From contig NZ_JAFCLP010000003.1 in assembly GCF_018129405.1 (NCBI RefSeq), positions 273,501-337,500 of the forward strand: a DNA stretch of 64,000 nt, in the 5' to 3' direction. Source of the stretch: Bradyrhizobium iriomotense (GTDB taxonomy: Bacteria; Pseudomonadota; Alphaproteobacteria; Rhizobiales; Xanthobacteraceae). Both the position numbers and the translations under genes were made by a program. The notes below the pieces were generated by a model. It saw only the letters and a program-made list of their open reading frames with translations. It did no database searches and was not told the origin of the DNA. Below, piece after piece: positions 1 to 9,183 of this stretch (within the stretch, counting starts at the first letter, position 1; every line of letters starts with the position of its first letter).

Positions 1-341
1 CCATAGCGGATCGCCCGGCCATTGCCGAGCACGTAATAGAGGTATGTATTGCCGGTATCGATCACGATCGTGCCGGCCGGCTCGCTGCGGTCGAAACTAA
101 CGATCTGCTTGCGCAGCCGGTCGGGAAGCCGGGCATCCTCATCGGTCGCCTGCGCGTCGTCGTTCACATAGCCGCGCGAATAAGTCTGATCCTGCGGATA
201 AGTATGCGGTTGCATCGGGACATAGCCAAACGTTTGCGCGCTCGCGGCTCCGAAGGGCACGACAAGCAGTGCGGCGGCGAAGGCAAAAGTGGTGATGGCG
301 CGCGGCGAGACGCGGCGGCGGGCTGGAGAGACCATTGTCAT
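1..341 (-). CDS. L,D-transpeptidase family protein, C-terminal part beyond the window
   Basis: This is the first 113 codons of an envelope enzyme cut by the left edge. The start ATG at 341 is followed two codons later by a second ATG at 335. The product opens with an arginine-rich N-region, a hydrophobic Ala/Val/Phe stretch and an AQT-type signal peptidase site. After that comes the lead-in typical of rhizobial ErfK/YbiS/YcfS/YnhG proteins, including the phrases PAGTIVIDTGNTYLYYVLG and GRAIRYG. Family members cross-link peptidoglycan stem peptides or attach proteins in the periplasm. The catalytic Cys/His motif lies outside the window, so activity cannot be judged. The gene is transcribed divergently from the permease at 550. 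Confidence 0.75.
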   Translation of the reverse strand, partial: MTMVSPARRRVSPRAITTFAFAAALLVVPFGAASAQTFGYVPMQPHTYPQDQTYSRGYVNDDAQATDEDARLPDRLRKQIVSFDRSEPAGTIVIDTGNTYLYYVLGNGRAIRY

Positions 342-549
342 GTGCTGCCCCATTGGATGCGCGCATCAGGGTGATGCGGCTTGCCAACAAACGCAGCCGG
401 AGCGACTCAAGTTCCGCGCCTCATTGCGGCGGCCACGTCACAGTCAAGCGAGCGCAACTTCACGAAGCCGCGATGGAACCTGGATGCCGCCTAGGACGTT
501 GTGAGGTCATCAATGGGCGCGCGGAAGCTTTCCGTGCGGGAGAGGTATT

Positions 550-1662
550 GTGCGCGTCCTTCCCAGTGAGCGTCTGATTCCCGGCAGCGGCGAAGGTGAC
601 CCGCTACCCGGCAGCCACGCCGAACTGCCGCCGGTCATCCGCCGCACCGAGTTCGTCGCCTTCGCGCTCGCCGGCCTGCTGCTGATCGCAGTGGTCGCGG
701 TGCTCTACGTCGCCAAGGCGTTCTTCCTCCCCGTGGTCATGGCCTTTGTCATCGGCACCATGCTGTCTCCGGCGGCAACCTTCCTGGAAAACCGCAAGGT
801 GCCGCGCGCCCTCGGCGCCGTCCTGATCGTGATTGCCGTGACCGCCGTGGTGACTTTCATCGTCGCCCTGATCGCCTCGCCCGTGATGGAGTGGAGCTCA
901 CGCCTGCCGGAGCTCGGCGCACAGCTGAAGGACAAGCTGCACGTGTTCGACCGGCCGCTGGCGCTGTGGCGTGAGCTGCAAGCCATGCTCGGCGGCTCGG
1001 AGGGGCTGCCCAGCTTCCAGCTGCCGAAATTCGAATGGGTGCAGCCGACGCTTGAATTCCTCTCGCCCACCTTCACCGAATTCCTGCTGTTCTTCGTCAC
1101 GCTGATCCTGTTCATCGCGAGCTGGCGCGATCTGCGGCGGGCGTTGATCATGACGTTCAGCGACCGTGATGCGCGGCTGCGCACGCTGCGCATCCTCAAC
1201 GAGATCGAGGTCCATCTCGGCAATTACCTGCTGACGGTGACCGTCATCAATATCGGCGTCGGCATTGCCACCGGCCTCGTCTGCGCCGTGACCGGCATGC
1301 CCAACCCGGCCGGCCTCGGCGCACTTGCAGCAACCCTCAACTTCATCCCGATCATCGGACCGATCGCGATGTTCGCCGTGTTGGTCGTGGTGGGGCTGGT
1401 CGCCTTCCCGACCATCGGCGGCGGCCTGGCTGCCGCCATCGCCTTCGGCGGCATCACGTTCCTGGAAGGACATTTCGTCACGCCGACCATCATCGGCCGC
1501 CGCCTGGCGCTGAACGCGCTGGCGGTGCTGCTGGCGCTGGCGTTCTGGACCTGGCTGTGGGGGCCGATGGGTGCCTTCCTGTCGTCGCCGCTGCTCATCG
1601 TCGGGCTGATCCTGAAGGAACATCTGTTGCCGGAGGATGCGCCGCAGCTGCCGCAGGATTGA
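550..1662 (+). CDS. AI-2E family transporter (PerM-like membrane protein)
   Basis: A 370-residue polytopic inner-membrane protein. Hydrophobic segments fall at about residues 35-110, and a soluble central stretch follows at about 110-175. The remaining membrane segments include a conserved FIPIIGP motif near residue 265 and a C-terminal GPMGAFLSSPLLI stretch, the pattern of the AI-2E/PerM exporter family. Substrates are mostly unknown; some relatives export autoinducer-2 or act as Na+/H+ antiporters. The start is GTG, preceded by GGGAGAGG at 538-545, and no upstream ATG is in frame. The gene probably heads a short envelope-stress cluster with the two small genes after it, but the 79-nt gap leaves operon structure uncertain. 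Confidence 0.85.
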   Translation: MRVLPSERLIPGSGEGDPLPGSHAELPPVIRRTEFVAFALAGLLLIAVVAVLYVAKAFFLPVVMAFVIGTMLSPAATFLENRKVPRALGAVLIVIAVTAVVTFIVALIASPVMEWSSRLPELGAQLKDKLHVFDRPLALWRELQAMLGGSEGLPSFQLPKFEWVQPTLEFLSPTFTEFLLFFVTLILFIASWRDLRRALIMTFSDRDARLRTLRILNEIEVHLGNYLLTVTVINIGVGIATGLVCAVTGMPNPAGLGALAATLNFIPIIGPIAMFAVLVVVGLVAFPTIGGGLAAAIAFGGITFLEGHFVTPTIIGRRLALNALAVLLALAFWTWLWGPMGAFLSSPLLIVGLILKEHLLPEDAPQLPQD

Positions 1663-1741
1663 CGCGGTTTCCGCAATCGGAACTTACCCGAGGACGAAAC
1701 GTTTTCCGGCTATCTCAGCCGCAAACAGTTCGGAGCCCCAG

Positions 1742-2113
1742 ATGTCAACGAGCGATGCCGAAGCCGGGATGAGAGACTGGACCGACAAAGCCACCAGGGA
1801 ACGCCTCGAGAAGGATGTAGCAGCCGTGAAAAGCGATATCGCCGCCCTCACCGATCAGATCACCGACGCGCTCAACACCTTTGCCAATTCCACCAGCAGG
1901 CAGGCCAGGCGCGGCTACCGCCAGGCGCGCGAGAACATGGATTCCGCGATCGACGACATGTCGGAGCGCGGCAGCGCCATGATGGGCGCAGCGCAGGATG
2001 CCTATGGATCGATCGAGGAGACGCTGGAAGATGCGATCACGCAACGGCCGCTGGCGACCGTCGGGCTCGCGCTCGGCATCGGCTTCCTGATCGGACTAGC
2101 CTGGCGCCGGTAA
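1742..2113 (+). CDS. DUF883/ElaB-YqjD-like inner-membrane-anchored protein
   Basis: A 123-residue protein with a long amphipathic helical N-terminal part rich in Ala, Glu, Arg and Asp (residues about 15-95). It ends in a single membrane helix, ATVGLALGIGFLIGLAWRR. This matches the architecture of the ElaB/YqjD/DUF883 family, C-tail-anchored proteins that in E. coli associate with ribosomes in stationary phase. The ATG at 1742 is preferred to an in-frame start 105 nt upstream, because the protein-like composition starts there and the upstream stretch overlaps the previous gene. It sits ahead of another small membrane protein, as yqjD-yqjE pairs do. Family assignment is by architecture only. 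Confidence 0.7.
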   Translation: MSTSDAEAGMRDWTDKATRERLEKDVAAVKSDIAALTDQITDALNTFANSTSRQARRGYRQARENMDSAIDDMSERGSAMMGAAQDAYGSIEETLEDAITQRPLATVGLALGIGFLIGLAWRR

Positions 2114-2201
2114 GGATGCCGGCGAAGGTTGAGGCGGCGTTGCGGCGCCGCCGATGTCGGCTTGTGATGACCAGGCTTGTGGGGATCCGAGGAGCAAGGC
2201 C

Positions 2202-2657
2202 ATGTTTCAGCGCATCATCGACGGCATCAGTGCATCGACCGGCACGACGGTCCGGCTGACGTCGCTTGCCGCGGGCGCTGCATTCGCGCTTTTCATCACG
2301 ACATGCTTCCTCTGCGCCGCAGCCTTCATCGCAGTCCTCGAGAAATACGGTCCGGTGCAGGCCTGCCTCGCGGGTGCCGGCGTGTTCTTTCTGCTGACCC
2401 TGACCGCCGCGGTGAGCTACTGGGCGTACAAGCGGCAATTGCGGGAGGAGGCCCGCATCGCGGCCGAGCGCGCCGCGAAGTCGACGGTGCAGAGCATGCT
2501 CACCGACCCCATGCTGCTCGCCACCGGGCTGCAGATCGTCCGTGCCATCGGGGTCAAGCGGCTGTTGCCGATCCTGGCTATCGGCGGCGTCGCGCTGGGA
2601 ATCATGGCGAGCCGGGCCGGCGTCGCCGACGAAGCATCGCCAGAACCCGCCGAGTAA
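2202..2657 (+). CDS. small membrane protein, possible YqjE/holin-like partner
   Basis: A 151-residue protein. Two adjacent membrane helices (about residues 17-47 and 53-73) are followed by a charged Arg/Glu/Ala helix (about 76-100). A final hydrophobic segment lies near residues 118-138, and the tail is acidic. I do not recognise a named family with confidence; the position after a DUF883-like gene recalls yqjE. The ATG at 2202 has GGAGCAAGG immediately upstream at 2191-2199 and is preferred to an in-frame start 48 nt earlier. The sequence shows no catalytic motif. A structural or membrane-stress role is inference from context. Confidence 0.65.
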   Translation: MFQRIIDGISASTGTTVRLTSLAAGAAFALFITTCFLCAAAFIAVLEKYGPVQACLAGAGVFFLLTLTAAVSYWAYKRQLREEARIAAERAAKSTVQSMLTDPMLLATGLQIVRAIGVKRLLPILAIGGVALGIMASRAGVADEASPEPAE

Positions 2658-2668
2658 CGGCTAATATC

Positions 2669-2790
2669 TCAGTCCAGCGCGCCGCTTCCGGCATCGACCA
2701 GCACCGGGCTGAACAGGCGCGAGGTCAGCGGCCCCTGCCCTTGGTCCAGATCGGTGCAGCAGCGACCGTGACCGATGGCGCAGCGCGGTC
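2669..2790 (-). pseudogene. possible degraded remnant of a PepSY-type membrane protein
   Basis: The 392-nt gap at 2658-3049 holds no intact gene that I can support. On the minus strand, one frame ending at the stop at 2669-2671 reads DQGQGPLTSRLFSPVLVDAG. This resembles a stretch in PepSY-associated transmembrane proteins as I remember them. The same frame is closed by a stop codon about 40 codons upstream and has no start or ribosome site. Neighbouring frames carry further protein-like scraps, which would fit frameshift decay. The match is short and from memory. Nothing else is visible in the rest of the gap. Confidence 0.2.
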
Positions 2791-3049
2791 ACGGAGGATA
2801 CCAGACCCGGATTCTCCGACCCGAGGGCGCTGATCGCGGAGGCGCCGGCGGCGAGCGCAAGACAGACCGTCTGCCTTTGCAGAAGTTGCGTCCCGGGCGG
2901 GTTAAGCGGGGGCCAGCAAATGCCGCGGCAGGCCCTGCGCAATTTTACGCCAGCCGGGACAAACCGGCCCTGCTCACGCAAACGCTACTCGGATAGGCAG
3001 GCGGTTGCCGGTAAAAGCATCATCCTGATTCCCAAAGCTATTTTACTCA

Positions 3050-4192
3050 ATGAAACCGTCCGTCAAGGCGAACCTCGCCGCATTTCAGCACGACGCCAGG
3101 CTCTATCTGACGCTCGGCATCGCCAATTGGTCCGTATTCGTCGACCATATTCCGAACAACGTCGTCAACCTGTTGACGCTGCGGAATTTCGGCTTCAGCG
3201 GCGCGGCGGACCTGTTCGTGTTCGTGGTGGGCTACGGCGTCGCCATCATCCACGGCAGGATGGCGCTGGAGCGCGGCTACGTTGTCGCGGCGACGCGCGT
3301 CTTTCGCCGTGTCTGGCGGCTCTATGCCGCCTATGTCGTGCTGTTCGTGATCTATATCGACACCATCGCCTATGTCGCCTCGCAATCGATGGCGCCGGAG
3401 ATCATCCACGAATACAACATCTCCGGGATTCTCGAGCACCCGCTGCGCATCCTGATCCGCGGCCTCGTGCTCCAGGAAGAGCCGCTGAACCTCGACCTGC
3501 TGCAACTGATGATCCCGCTTATGGCGTTCTTTCCGTTCGTGCTGTGGGGGCTGCTGCGACGGCCGAATCTGACGCTGGCGGCATCGGTCGCGCTGTACCT
3601 CGCCGCGCGCTGGTTCGACTGGAATTTCCGCGTCTATCCGGACGGTGAATGGACCTTCAATCCGCTGTGCTGGCAGATGCTGATGGTGCTGGGCGGCTGG
3701 TTCGCCGTCACAGGCGCGCCGGGGCGTGTGCTGCGCGACATGTCCTGGCTGCGCATCCTCGCCGGCGCCTACCTGGTCTTCGCGATGGCCATCACATTGA
3801 TGCGCCATTCGCCGACGCTGTCGGCCTACCTGCCCGATCTGCTCCTCAACAGCATCGCGCCGACCGACAAGGAAAATCTCGCGCCCTATCGCGTGGTCCA
3901 CTTCCTCGCCCTCGCGTTCATTGCGACCCATCTCATTCCGGCCGATCACCCCGGCCTGACATGGAGACCGCTGCAGGCGGTGATCGCATGCGGCGAGGAA
4001 TGGCTCGCGGTATTCTGCGTCGCCGTGTTCCTGTCCTTCGCCGGCCACCTCATCCTGATCACCGGGCCGAACCTGGTGCTGATGCAGGTCGCGGTGAGCA
4101 TCACCGGCTTCGCCGCGATGACCGGGCTCGCCTACTACATCGCCTGGTCGAAACGGCAGGATCTGCCGGCAGCCCTGCGGCAGAAGGCCTAG
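3050..4192 (+). CDS. opgC: OpgC-like membrane acyltransferase (osmoregulated periplasmic glucan modification)
   Basis: A 380-residue protein with about ten hydrophobic segments. It opens with the typical OpgC arrangement of DARLYLTLGIANWSVFVDHIP followed by a GFSGAADLFVFVVGY motif near residues 48-65. OpgC proteins sit in the inner membrane and add succinyl groups to osmoregulated periplasmic glucans, which in rhizobia are cyclic beta-glucans. The length is normal for the family. The ATG at 3050 has only a weak ribosome site. The stop codon TAG at 4190-4192 is the first triplet of a dispersed repeat (4190-4294). No other glucan gene is nearby, so the substrate is inferred from the family. Confidence 0.85.
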   Translation: MKPSVKANLAAFQHDARLYLTLGIANWSVFVDHIPNNVVNLLTLRNFGFSGAADLFVFVVGYGVAIIHGRMALERGYVVAATRVFRRVWRLYAAYVVLFVIYIDTIAYVASQSMAPEIIHEYNISGILEHPLRILIRGLVLQEEPLNLDLLQLMIPLMAFFPFVLWGLLRRPNLTLAASVALYLAARWFDWNFRVYPDGEWTFNPLCWQMLMVLGGWFAVTGAPGRVLRDMSWLRILAGAYLVFAMAITLMRHSPTLSAYLPDLLLNSIAPTDKENLAPYRVVHFLALAFIATHLIPADHPGLTWRPLQAVIACGEEWLAVFCVAVFLSFAGHLILITGPNLVLMQVAVSITGFAAMTGLAYYIAWSKRQDLPAALRQKA

Positions 4193-4294
4193 AGCGCGAT
4201 GATATCTGGATGAATCGTCATCGCGCTTTAGGTTGTTGTTTGCGCATAATCTTTTTCGGAAAACCGCTTCGCACTTTTCCGGATCATGCTTTAG
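4190..4294. repeat. dispersed palindromic repeat, copy A (long form)
   Basis: Two adjoining inverted repeats make up this element. The first pairs AGCGCGATGA with TCATCGCGCT (4192-4229). The second pairs a GCGCATAAT...CGGAAAACCGC block with GCACTTTTCCGGATCATGC (about 4240-4290). It is closely related to copies at 24338-24444 (long form), 22827-22884 and 4998-5067 (short forms). Its first three bases are the TAG stop of the opgC-like gene. Such elements are widespread between genes in Rhizobiales, where they are described as RIME-like or REP-like palindromes. The name of this exact family is not known to me. Confidence 0.85.
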
Positions 4295-4385
4295 AGCCAA
4301 ATCGCGCCGGCCAAAAAATCGTGCGATTCTGCTAGGCCGAAAGCGGCCGCTGCGCTATGCCGGGACTCTGCGTGAGGAGACCGGC

Positions 4386-5000
4386 GTGGCGATGGCGAAA
4401 GGCGGGGGTGAAGAAGCGGAGAGCGCGCCCCGGCGCGGCCGGCCAAGGTCGATCGAGACCACCAACGCCATCCTCGAAAGCGCCTATGCGCTGATGGCGG
4501 CCACCGGCCTTGCCGCCACCACCATCGATGCGATCGCGCGCCACTCCAGCGTGTCCAAGATGACGATCTACAAATGGTGGCCGTCGCGGGAGGCGCTGCT
4601 GATCGACGCCTTCCTCCACCATGCCGCGCAGATGCTGCCGCTGCCGCCTGCGAGCGCCGGCACGCCCGCGGCGCGCGCGCGGCGCCACGCCACCGCCTAT
4701 GCCGAAGCGCTCCAGGGCGAGTTCGGCAAGGTCCAGCTCGCCGTCATCTCAGAATGCATCTCCAAGACCGGCTCGGCCGAGCTGTTCTACGCCCGCTATC
4801 TGCAATTCCGCCGCAACGCGCTGGTGGACATGATCGCCGCGGGCCAGAAGGACGGCAGCATTCTGGCCGAGGGGCCCCCCGAGAATCTCTACGACGCGAT
4901 CTATGGCAGCCTGTTCTACCGCTACATTTTCGGCATCGCGCCGATCACACCCGGCTACGCGCGCAATCTGGTCGATCTGGTGTTGCGGCCGAAGGACTAG
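4386..5000 (+). CDS. TetR/AcrR family transcriptional regulator
   Basis: A 204-residue regulator. The N-terminal DNA-binding domain (about residues 17-65) has the TetR helix-turn-helix signature, with LAATTIDAIARHSSVSKMTIYKWW covering its core; the rest is an all-helical ligand and dimer domain. The C-terminal half has ECISK, FYARYLQFRR and YDAIYGSLFYRYIFG segments of the type found in TetR_C proteins. The GTG at 4386 is preferred because GAGGAGA at 4374-4380 lies six bases upstream. The ATG at 4392 is the alternative. The stop codon abuts a palindromic repeat. The neighbours (opgC-like, sensor kinase) give no clear target. Confidence 0.85.
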   Translation: MAMAKGGGEEAESAPRRGRPRSIETTNAILESAYALMAATGLAATTIDAIARHSSVSKMTIYKWWPSREALLIDAFLHHAAQMLPLPPASAGTPAARARRHATAYAEALQGEFGKVQLAVISECISKTGSAELFYARYLQFRRNALVDMIAAGQKDGSILAEGPPENLYDAIYGSLFYRYIFGIAPITPGYARNLVDLVLRPKD

Positions 5001-5067
5001 CGCATGATCCGGACCCGAAGAGCCGCGTTGGCGCAAAGTGCGAAGCGGTTTTCCGAAACGATCATGC
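4998..5067. repeat. dispersed palindromic repeat, copy B (short, diverged)
   Basis: TAGCGCATGATCCGG at 4998-5012 pairs with CCGAAACGATCATGC at its far end. The internal block AAAGTGCGAAGCGGTTTTCC matches the other copies in reverse orientation. The leading TAG is the stop codon of the TetR gene. The element separates the convergent tetR-like gene and sensor kinase gene, and could act as a shared transcription stop. Confidence 0.75.
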
Positions 5068-5083
5068 CCAAGAGAGTAAGCGC

Positions 5084-6772
5084 CTATCGCACAGGCCTGA
5101 CCGGCGCCGAGATCTTGTCCGTGCGGTCGCGCTCGGTCATGTCGATCACCGTCTCCATCGGCGCGGTCAATTCGTAGACGTAGGAGACGTCGGTGAAGAA
5201 GCGCTTGGCGGTGCCCCCCAGCGCCTCGGGCGCGACGCGATCGAGCAGGATCAGGCCGAAATCGGAATCGGGCCGGCGCGTCGCCTCGCTGGTGTTGAAT
5301 TCCTCCCAGCGGAAATGGAAGACCTCTTCGGGCGCATCGCCCGTCACCGTCCAGTTGGCGGTGATGTGCGGATGCTTGCCGACCAGCGACAGGCCCTCGT
5401 CGGAATGCGAGGCGAGCTCGAAGAACAGCAGCGACAGGCTCTGCGCGGCGCGCGCGCTGACCGCGATATCGGGGCCGGTGACGGCGATCCGATCGGCATG
5501 CGGAATCGCGCGCGCCTCGAACAAGCCCTTCAGCTTGACGCCCTGCCACTGGCTCTCGCTGAGCAGCGAGACCACGTTGGACATGGCGTGGATGCGGCCG
5601 ATCAGCAGTTCGCGCGCGACGTCGATGTCCGAGCCATGGCGCAGCGTGCGGGTCACGATCGACTGGATCACGGCCAGGATGTTCTTCACGCGGTGATTCA
5701 GCTCGTCGATGACGGCGGTCAGGCGGCGCTCGAAGCCGATCCGCACCTGGATCTCCCGGCTGAGCCGCAGATTGTTGTAGGCGACATAGCCGAACAGGCC
5801 GCACACCATCGCGGTGATGGCAAAACCGATCGCCGCAACGATGATCGCGGTCTGCTCGGCGCGGCGCGCCGAATTGGTCTTCGCGTAATAGCCGAGCTGC
5901 CAGTCACGGCCGCCGAAGCTCACCGTGCGTGTCGCCGACGGCGGCGGGCCGTCCGCGCCCATGCGCGTGGAGACAACGCCCTGGTCGTTGGCGACGAGCT
6001 CGCCGCCCTCCTTGCGCGGATCCCTGAGCGCGACCGAGAACAACGACATGTCGTCATTGGTCAGCATCAGCGTGGCAAGCTCATACGAGAACGTGACGAA
6101 CCCGGCCGGCTCCGTTGCCCCCTCGGGAATGACGGGCGCAGCCACGATGACGCCGATCGGGCCGTTCCCGCGCAGCAGCGGCACCGGGTCGGAAGCAACC
6201 GATCGCTTCTCGATCCTGGCCCGGGCGAGCATCGCGCTGCGCACCGGATCCTGGTCATAGCTGCGGCCGGGCAATGCCTTGGTCTCGTCACTGCGCGGCT
6301 CGAGGTCCATCAGGACGTCGATCGGATGGGTGAGGCTCGCGGGGGCGATGGGCTTGTCGCTGTAGTCACGGATCTGTGGCTTCGGAAAGCCGGCCGCCGC
6401 GATCGCCGCCTGCGCCGCGGCGAGCTCGTTCGGCTGGAGCCGGGCAACCCAGCCGGCCACGACGAAATCGGTCTTGAACGCGTAGATCGCCGAGCGCAGC
6501 GGCTCCAGCATGTTGGGCTTGAGCACCGAGGGCGCGCGGAACAGGCCTGAGGCGACACGCGCGAGCAGCTCGCGCTCGGTGAGCCGGTCCTGAACCAGGC
6601 TTGCATGGACGTCGATCGCCCGCGCGAGCGCGATCCGGTCCAGTGCCAGCTCCTGATCGTGGACGCGATAGGCCGCAAGCCCGGAAAGCAGGGCTCCGAG
6701 CAGAGCGATGAAGCCGATGATGAAACCCAGCCGGACCACGCGACTACTCAGACGGAAGCGGGAGGTCGGCAA
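5084..6772 (-). CDS. CHASE-domain sensor histidine kinase of the HWE/HisKA_2 type, with degenerate ATP-binding domain
   Basis: A 562-residue membrane sensor. Membrane helices at about 13-35 and 305-332 flank a periplasmic CHASE-like region of about 270 residues. The cytoplasmic part carries a clear HWE phosphoacceptor box, ELNHRVKNILAVIQS, with His360. It also has the RWEE stretch (489-491) that gives HWE kinases their name. The N-box, usually LHELATNAAKYGAL, reads FELASHSDEGLSL, so His456 stands where the Mg/ATP-binding Asn should be, and one residue is missing. The G-box keeps only DFGLILLD. HWE kinases signal in many alphaproteobacteria, often in the general stress response. No response regulator lies beside it, so it is an orphan. 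ATP binding may be weak or lost. Confidence 0.85.
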   Translation of the reverse strand: MPTSRFRLSSRVVRLGFIIGFIALLGALLSGLAAYRVHDQELALDRIALARAIDVHASLVQDRLTERELLARVASGLFRAPSVLKPNMLEPLRSAIYAFKTDFVVAGWVARLQPNELAAAQAAIAAAGFPKPQIRDYSDKPIAPASLTHPIDVLMDLEPRSDETKALPGRSYDQDPVRSAMLARARIEKRSVASDPVPLLRGNGPIGVIVAAPVIPEGATEPAGFVTFSYELATLMLTNDDMSLFSVALRDPRKEGGELVANDQGVVSTRMGADGPPPSATRTVSFGGRDWQLGYYAKTNSARRAEQTAIIVAAIGFAITAMVCGLFGYVAYNNLRLSREIQVRIGFERRLTAVIDELNHRVKNILAVIQSIVTRTLRHGSDIDVARELLIGRIHAMSNVVSLLSESQWQGVKLKGLFEARAIPHADRIAVTGPDIAVSARAAQSLSLLFFELASHSDEGLSLVGKHPHITANWTVTGDAPEEVFHFRWEEFNTSEATRRPDSDFGLILLDRVAPEALGGTAKRFFTDVSYVYELTAPMETVIDMTERDRTDKISAPVRPVR

Positions 6773-7042
6773 TAAACACGGAGCATATGAACGCCGCTCG
6801 AACGGCCATGTGCCGAAACAGGGTGAACCCCAATGGCGGAGATAATGGAGGAGGAGGCATCAGTACGCAACTTGGGTCGCCTGAAAAGCTTAATCCGCCC
6901 GGCCGGCCGAGGGTCCGGCCGGGGTGGAGTTGCCCCGGGCACCGGAGGTATTCAATCGCCGTGTCCGAAATTTGTTCCGCAAGGCGCAGCCCTGCCCCAG
7001 GCGTTAACGGCGAAAACCGCCTGCGCCAAGTCGTCGCGTCGG

Positions 7043-7666
<624 letters not shown>

Positions 7667-7680
7667 AGATTCTTCCCTAT

Positions 7681-7804
7681 CGTCGTCCTGGCGAAAGCCA
7701 GGACCCATTACCACCGAACTCGGTTGTCGCGGTGAACTGTGGCCGCGGCCGTCCATAACCACAAGCATTCGTGGTAATGGGTCCTGGCTTTCGCCAGGAC
7801 GACG
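7681..7804. repeat. long perfect palindrome of the GTCGTCCTGGCGAAAGCC family between ureF and ureG
   Basis: Two 34-nt arms (7681-7714 and 7771-7804) are exact reverse complements and flank a 56-nt spacer. Each arm itself contains the smaller palindrome CCTGGCGAAAGCCAGG. Related elements lie at 51058-51178, 57533-57659, 60719-60842 and, more diverged, 62541-62692. Inside the urease transcript it would fold into a very stable hairpin between ureF and ureG. Confidence 0.9.
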
Positions 7805-7825
7805 GCGGAGTGTGACGCAGCACGC

Positions 7826-8548
7826 TCACGACCTGAACAGCCGCGTATATTGCGTCTCGTGCCGCAGGCTGGCGAGATCGGCGCGGAACGTGGCGCTGCC
7901 GAGATCGTCCAATGTCGCATTCAGCGCACGATTGGCGGTGGCGGCCACCGCTGCTTCCAGCCGCACCAGCACGCGCTGGCTGTCGGTCTGGCCGAGCGGA
8001 ATGAGGCGGCTGGCCGCCGAGATCCAGTTCGAGACCAGCGCATGCAGGAAGGCGTGCAGCGTCGGCGCCAGCGGCACGCCGTGCATAGCTGCGACCACAC
8101 CGACGGCGACGGGATAGACCAGTGGCGTTCTGCATGCGGCAACCATGGCATCCAGGCCTTCCGCATCCCACGCGGCGCGGGAGATATCGATGAAGGCGCG
8201 GCCCTGCGAAGCCGTCTCCAGCTGCCTCTCGCGCGACGGCACGAAAGCGCTCGCGAGTTCCGCGATGTCGCGCAAGGAGGTCTCCTCGCCCGCTTCCGTG
8301 GCGCGATAGGCCTGGACCAGGAAGATCGCATCGCAGAAGCCCGAGCCGTCGCCGAGCATCGCATCGAGCCAGTCCGCGAGCGTCGCGATGTCGACGATGT
8401 CGCCCGCCTCGACGGCCCATTCGATGCCGCTGGAATAGGAGAAACCGCCGACGGGGAACGACGGCGACAGCCAGGTCATCAGCCGGTACAGCGCCGCCGC
8501 CTCGCGTTCGGCGAGGTCACCGGTACCGACAGGCTCATTTGTGGTCAT
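7826..8548 (-). CDS. ureF: urease accessory protein UreF
   Basis: A 240-residue all-helical accessory protein that joins UreD and UreG in the urease activation complex and gates UreG GTP hydrolysis. Family marks include [19 protein letters not shown] near the N-terminus, IEWAV, and the late motifs [10 protein letters not shown] and [21 protein letters not shown]. The ATG at 8548 overlaps the end of ureE by 14 nt; an ATG at 8554 is an alternative. A longer in-frame N-terminus rich in Thr/Met/Ile is simply the other reading of the ureE histidine tail and is rejected. Confidence 0.95.
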   Translation of the reverse strand: MTTNEPVGTGDLAEREAAALYRLMTWLSPSFPVGGFSYSSGIEWAVEAGDIVDIATLADWLDAMLGDGSGFCDAIFLVQAYRATEAGEETSLRDIAELASAFVPSRERQLETASQGRAFIDISRAAWDAEGLDAMVAACRTPLVYPVAVGVVAAMHGVPLAPTLHAFLHALVSNWISAASRLIPLGQTDSQRVLVRLEAAVAATANRALNATLDDLGSATFRADLASLRHETQYTRLFRS

Positions 8549-9170
8549 GAGCATGCTTGTGGCCGTGGTGATGGTCGGGATGGTCGCAATGCTCGTCGTG
8601 GTGATGGTGGTGCTCGTGGCCATGATCATGCGCGGCTTGATCATGATGATGGTGGTCATGGCCGTGATGATCATGGTGATCGTGATCGTGATGTGAATGA
8701 CCATGGTGCGCATGGTCGTCGTGCCCATGCGCGTGACCGGCGTCGGCATAGGCGCCGCCTTCGGGATCGAACGGCGCCTCGATCTCGATCACGCGCGCGC
8801 CGAGGCCTTTCACCATGGCCTCGATGACATGGTCGCGGCGGATGCGCAGGCTCTTGGCCATGATCTGCGTCGGCAGGTGGCGGTTGCCGAGATGCCAGCC
8901 GACGCGGATGAGATGATGCGGATCGCGGCCGCGGATCTCGAGCAGCGGCTCCGGCGCCGCGACCACCTCGACCAGCCTTCCGTCCTCCAGCACCAGCGCA
9001 TCGCCGCCGCGGAGCGCGACGGCGTTCTCCAGGTCGAGCAGGAATTCGAGGCCGCGCGTCCCCGTCATTGCCATGCGGCGGCGGTGCCGATCGTCGAAAT
9101 CGAGCACGACCGTGTCCGCCGGCGCCTCCGTAAAGCGGTGTTGTCCCCTGACCTGCGTCGCCCGGATCAT
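8535..9170 (-). CDS. ureE: urease nickel metallochaperone UreE with long histidine-rich tail
   Basis: A 211-residue protein. It has a peptide-binding N-domain (about 1-75) and a metal-binding C-domain with the conserved GNRHLP motif, His98 being the expected dimer-interface nickel ligand. The tail at 146-211 contains about 36 histidines in 66 residues, mixed with Asp and Gly, far more than the E. coli-type or Klebsiella-type tail. UreE hands nickel to UreG; the tail probably buffers or stores nickel as well. The tail DNA is a degenerate CAT/CAC repeat. It starts 13 nt after the small monooxygenase-fold gene and overlaps ureF. Confidence 0.96.
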   Translation of the reverse strand: MIRATQVRGQHRFTEAPADTVVLDFDDRHRRRMAMTGTRGLEFLLDLENAVALRGGDALVLEDGRLVEVVAAPEPLLEIRGRDPHHLIRVGWHLGNRHLPTQIMAKSLRIRRDHVIEAMVKGLGARVIEIEAPFDPEGGAYADAGHAHGHDDHAHHGHSHHDHDHHDHHGHDHHHHDQAAHDHGHEHHHHHDEHCDHPDHHHGHKHAHDHK

Positions 9171-9183
9171 GCGTCTTACCTCT

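Noticed and set aside
8548-8749. Longer UreF N-terminus rich in Thr, Met and Ile
   Set aside because: This is the alternative reading of the ureE histidine tail DNA, not a natural protein sequence. The ATG at 8548 gives a normal UreF.
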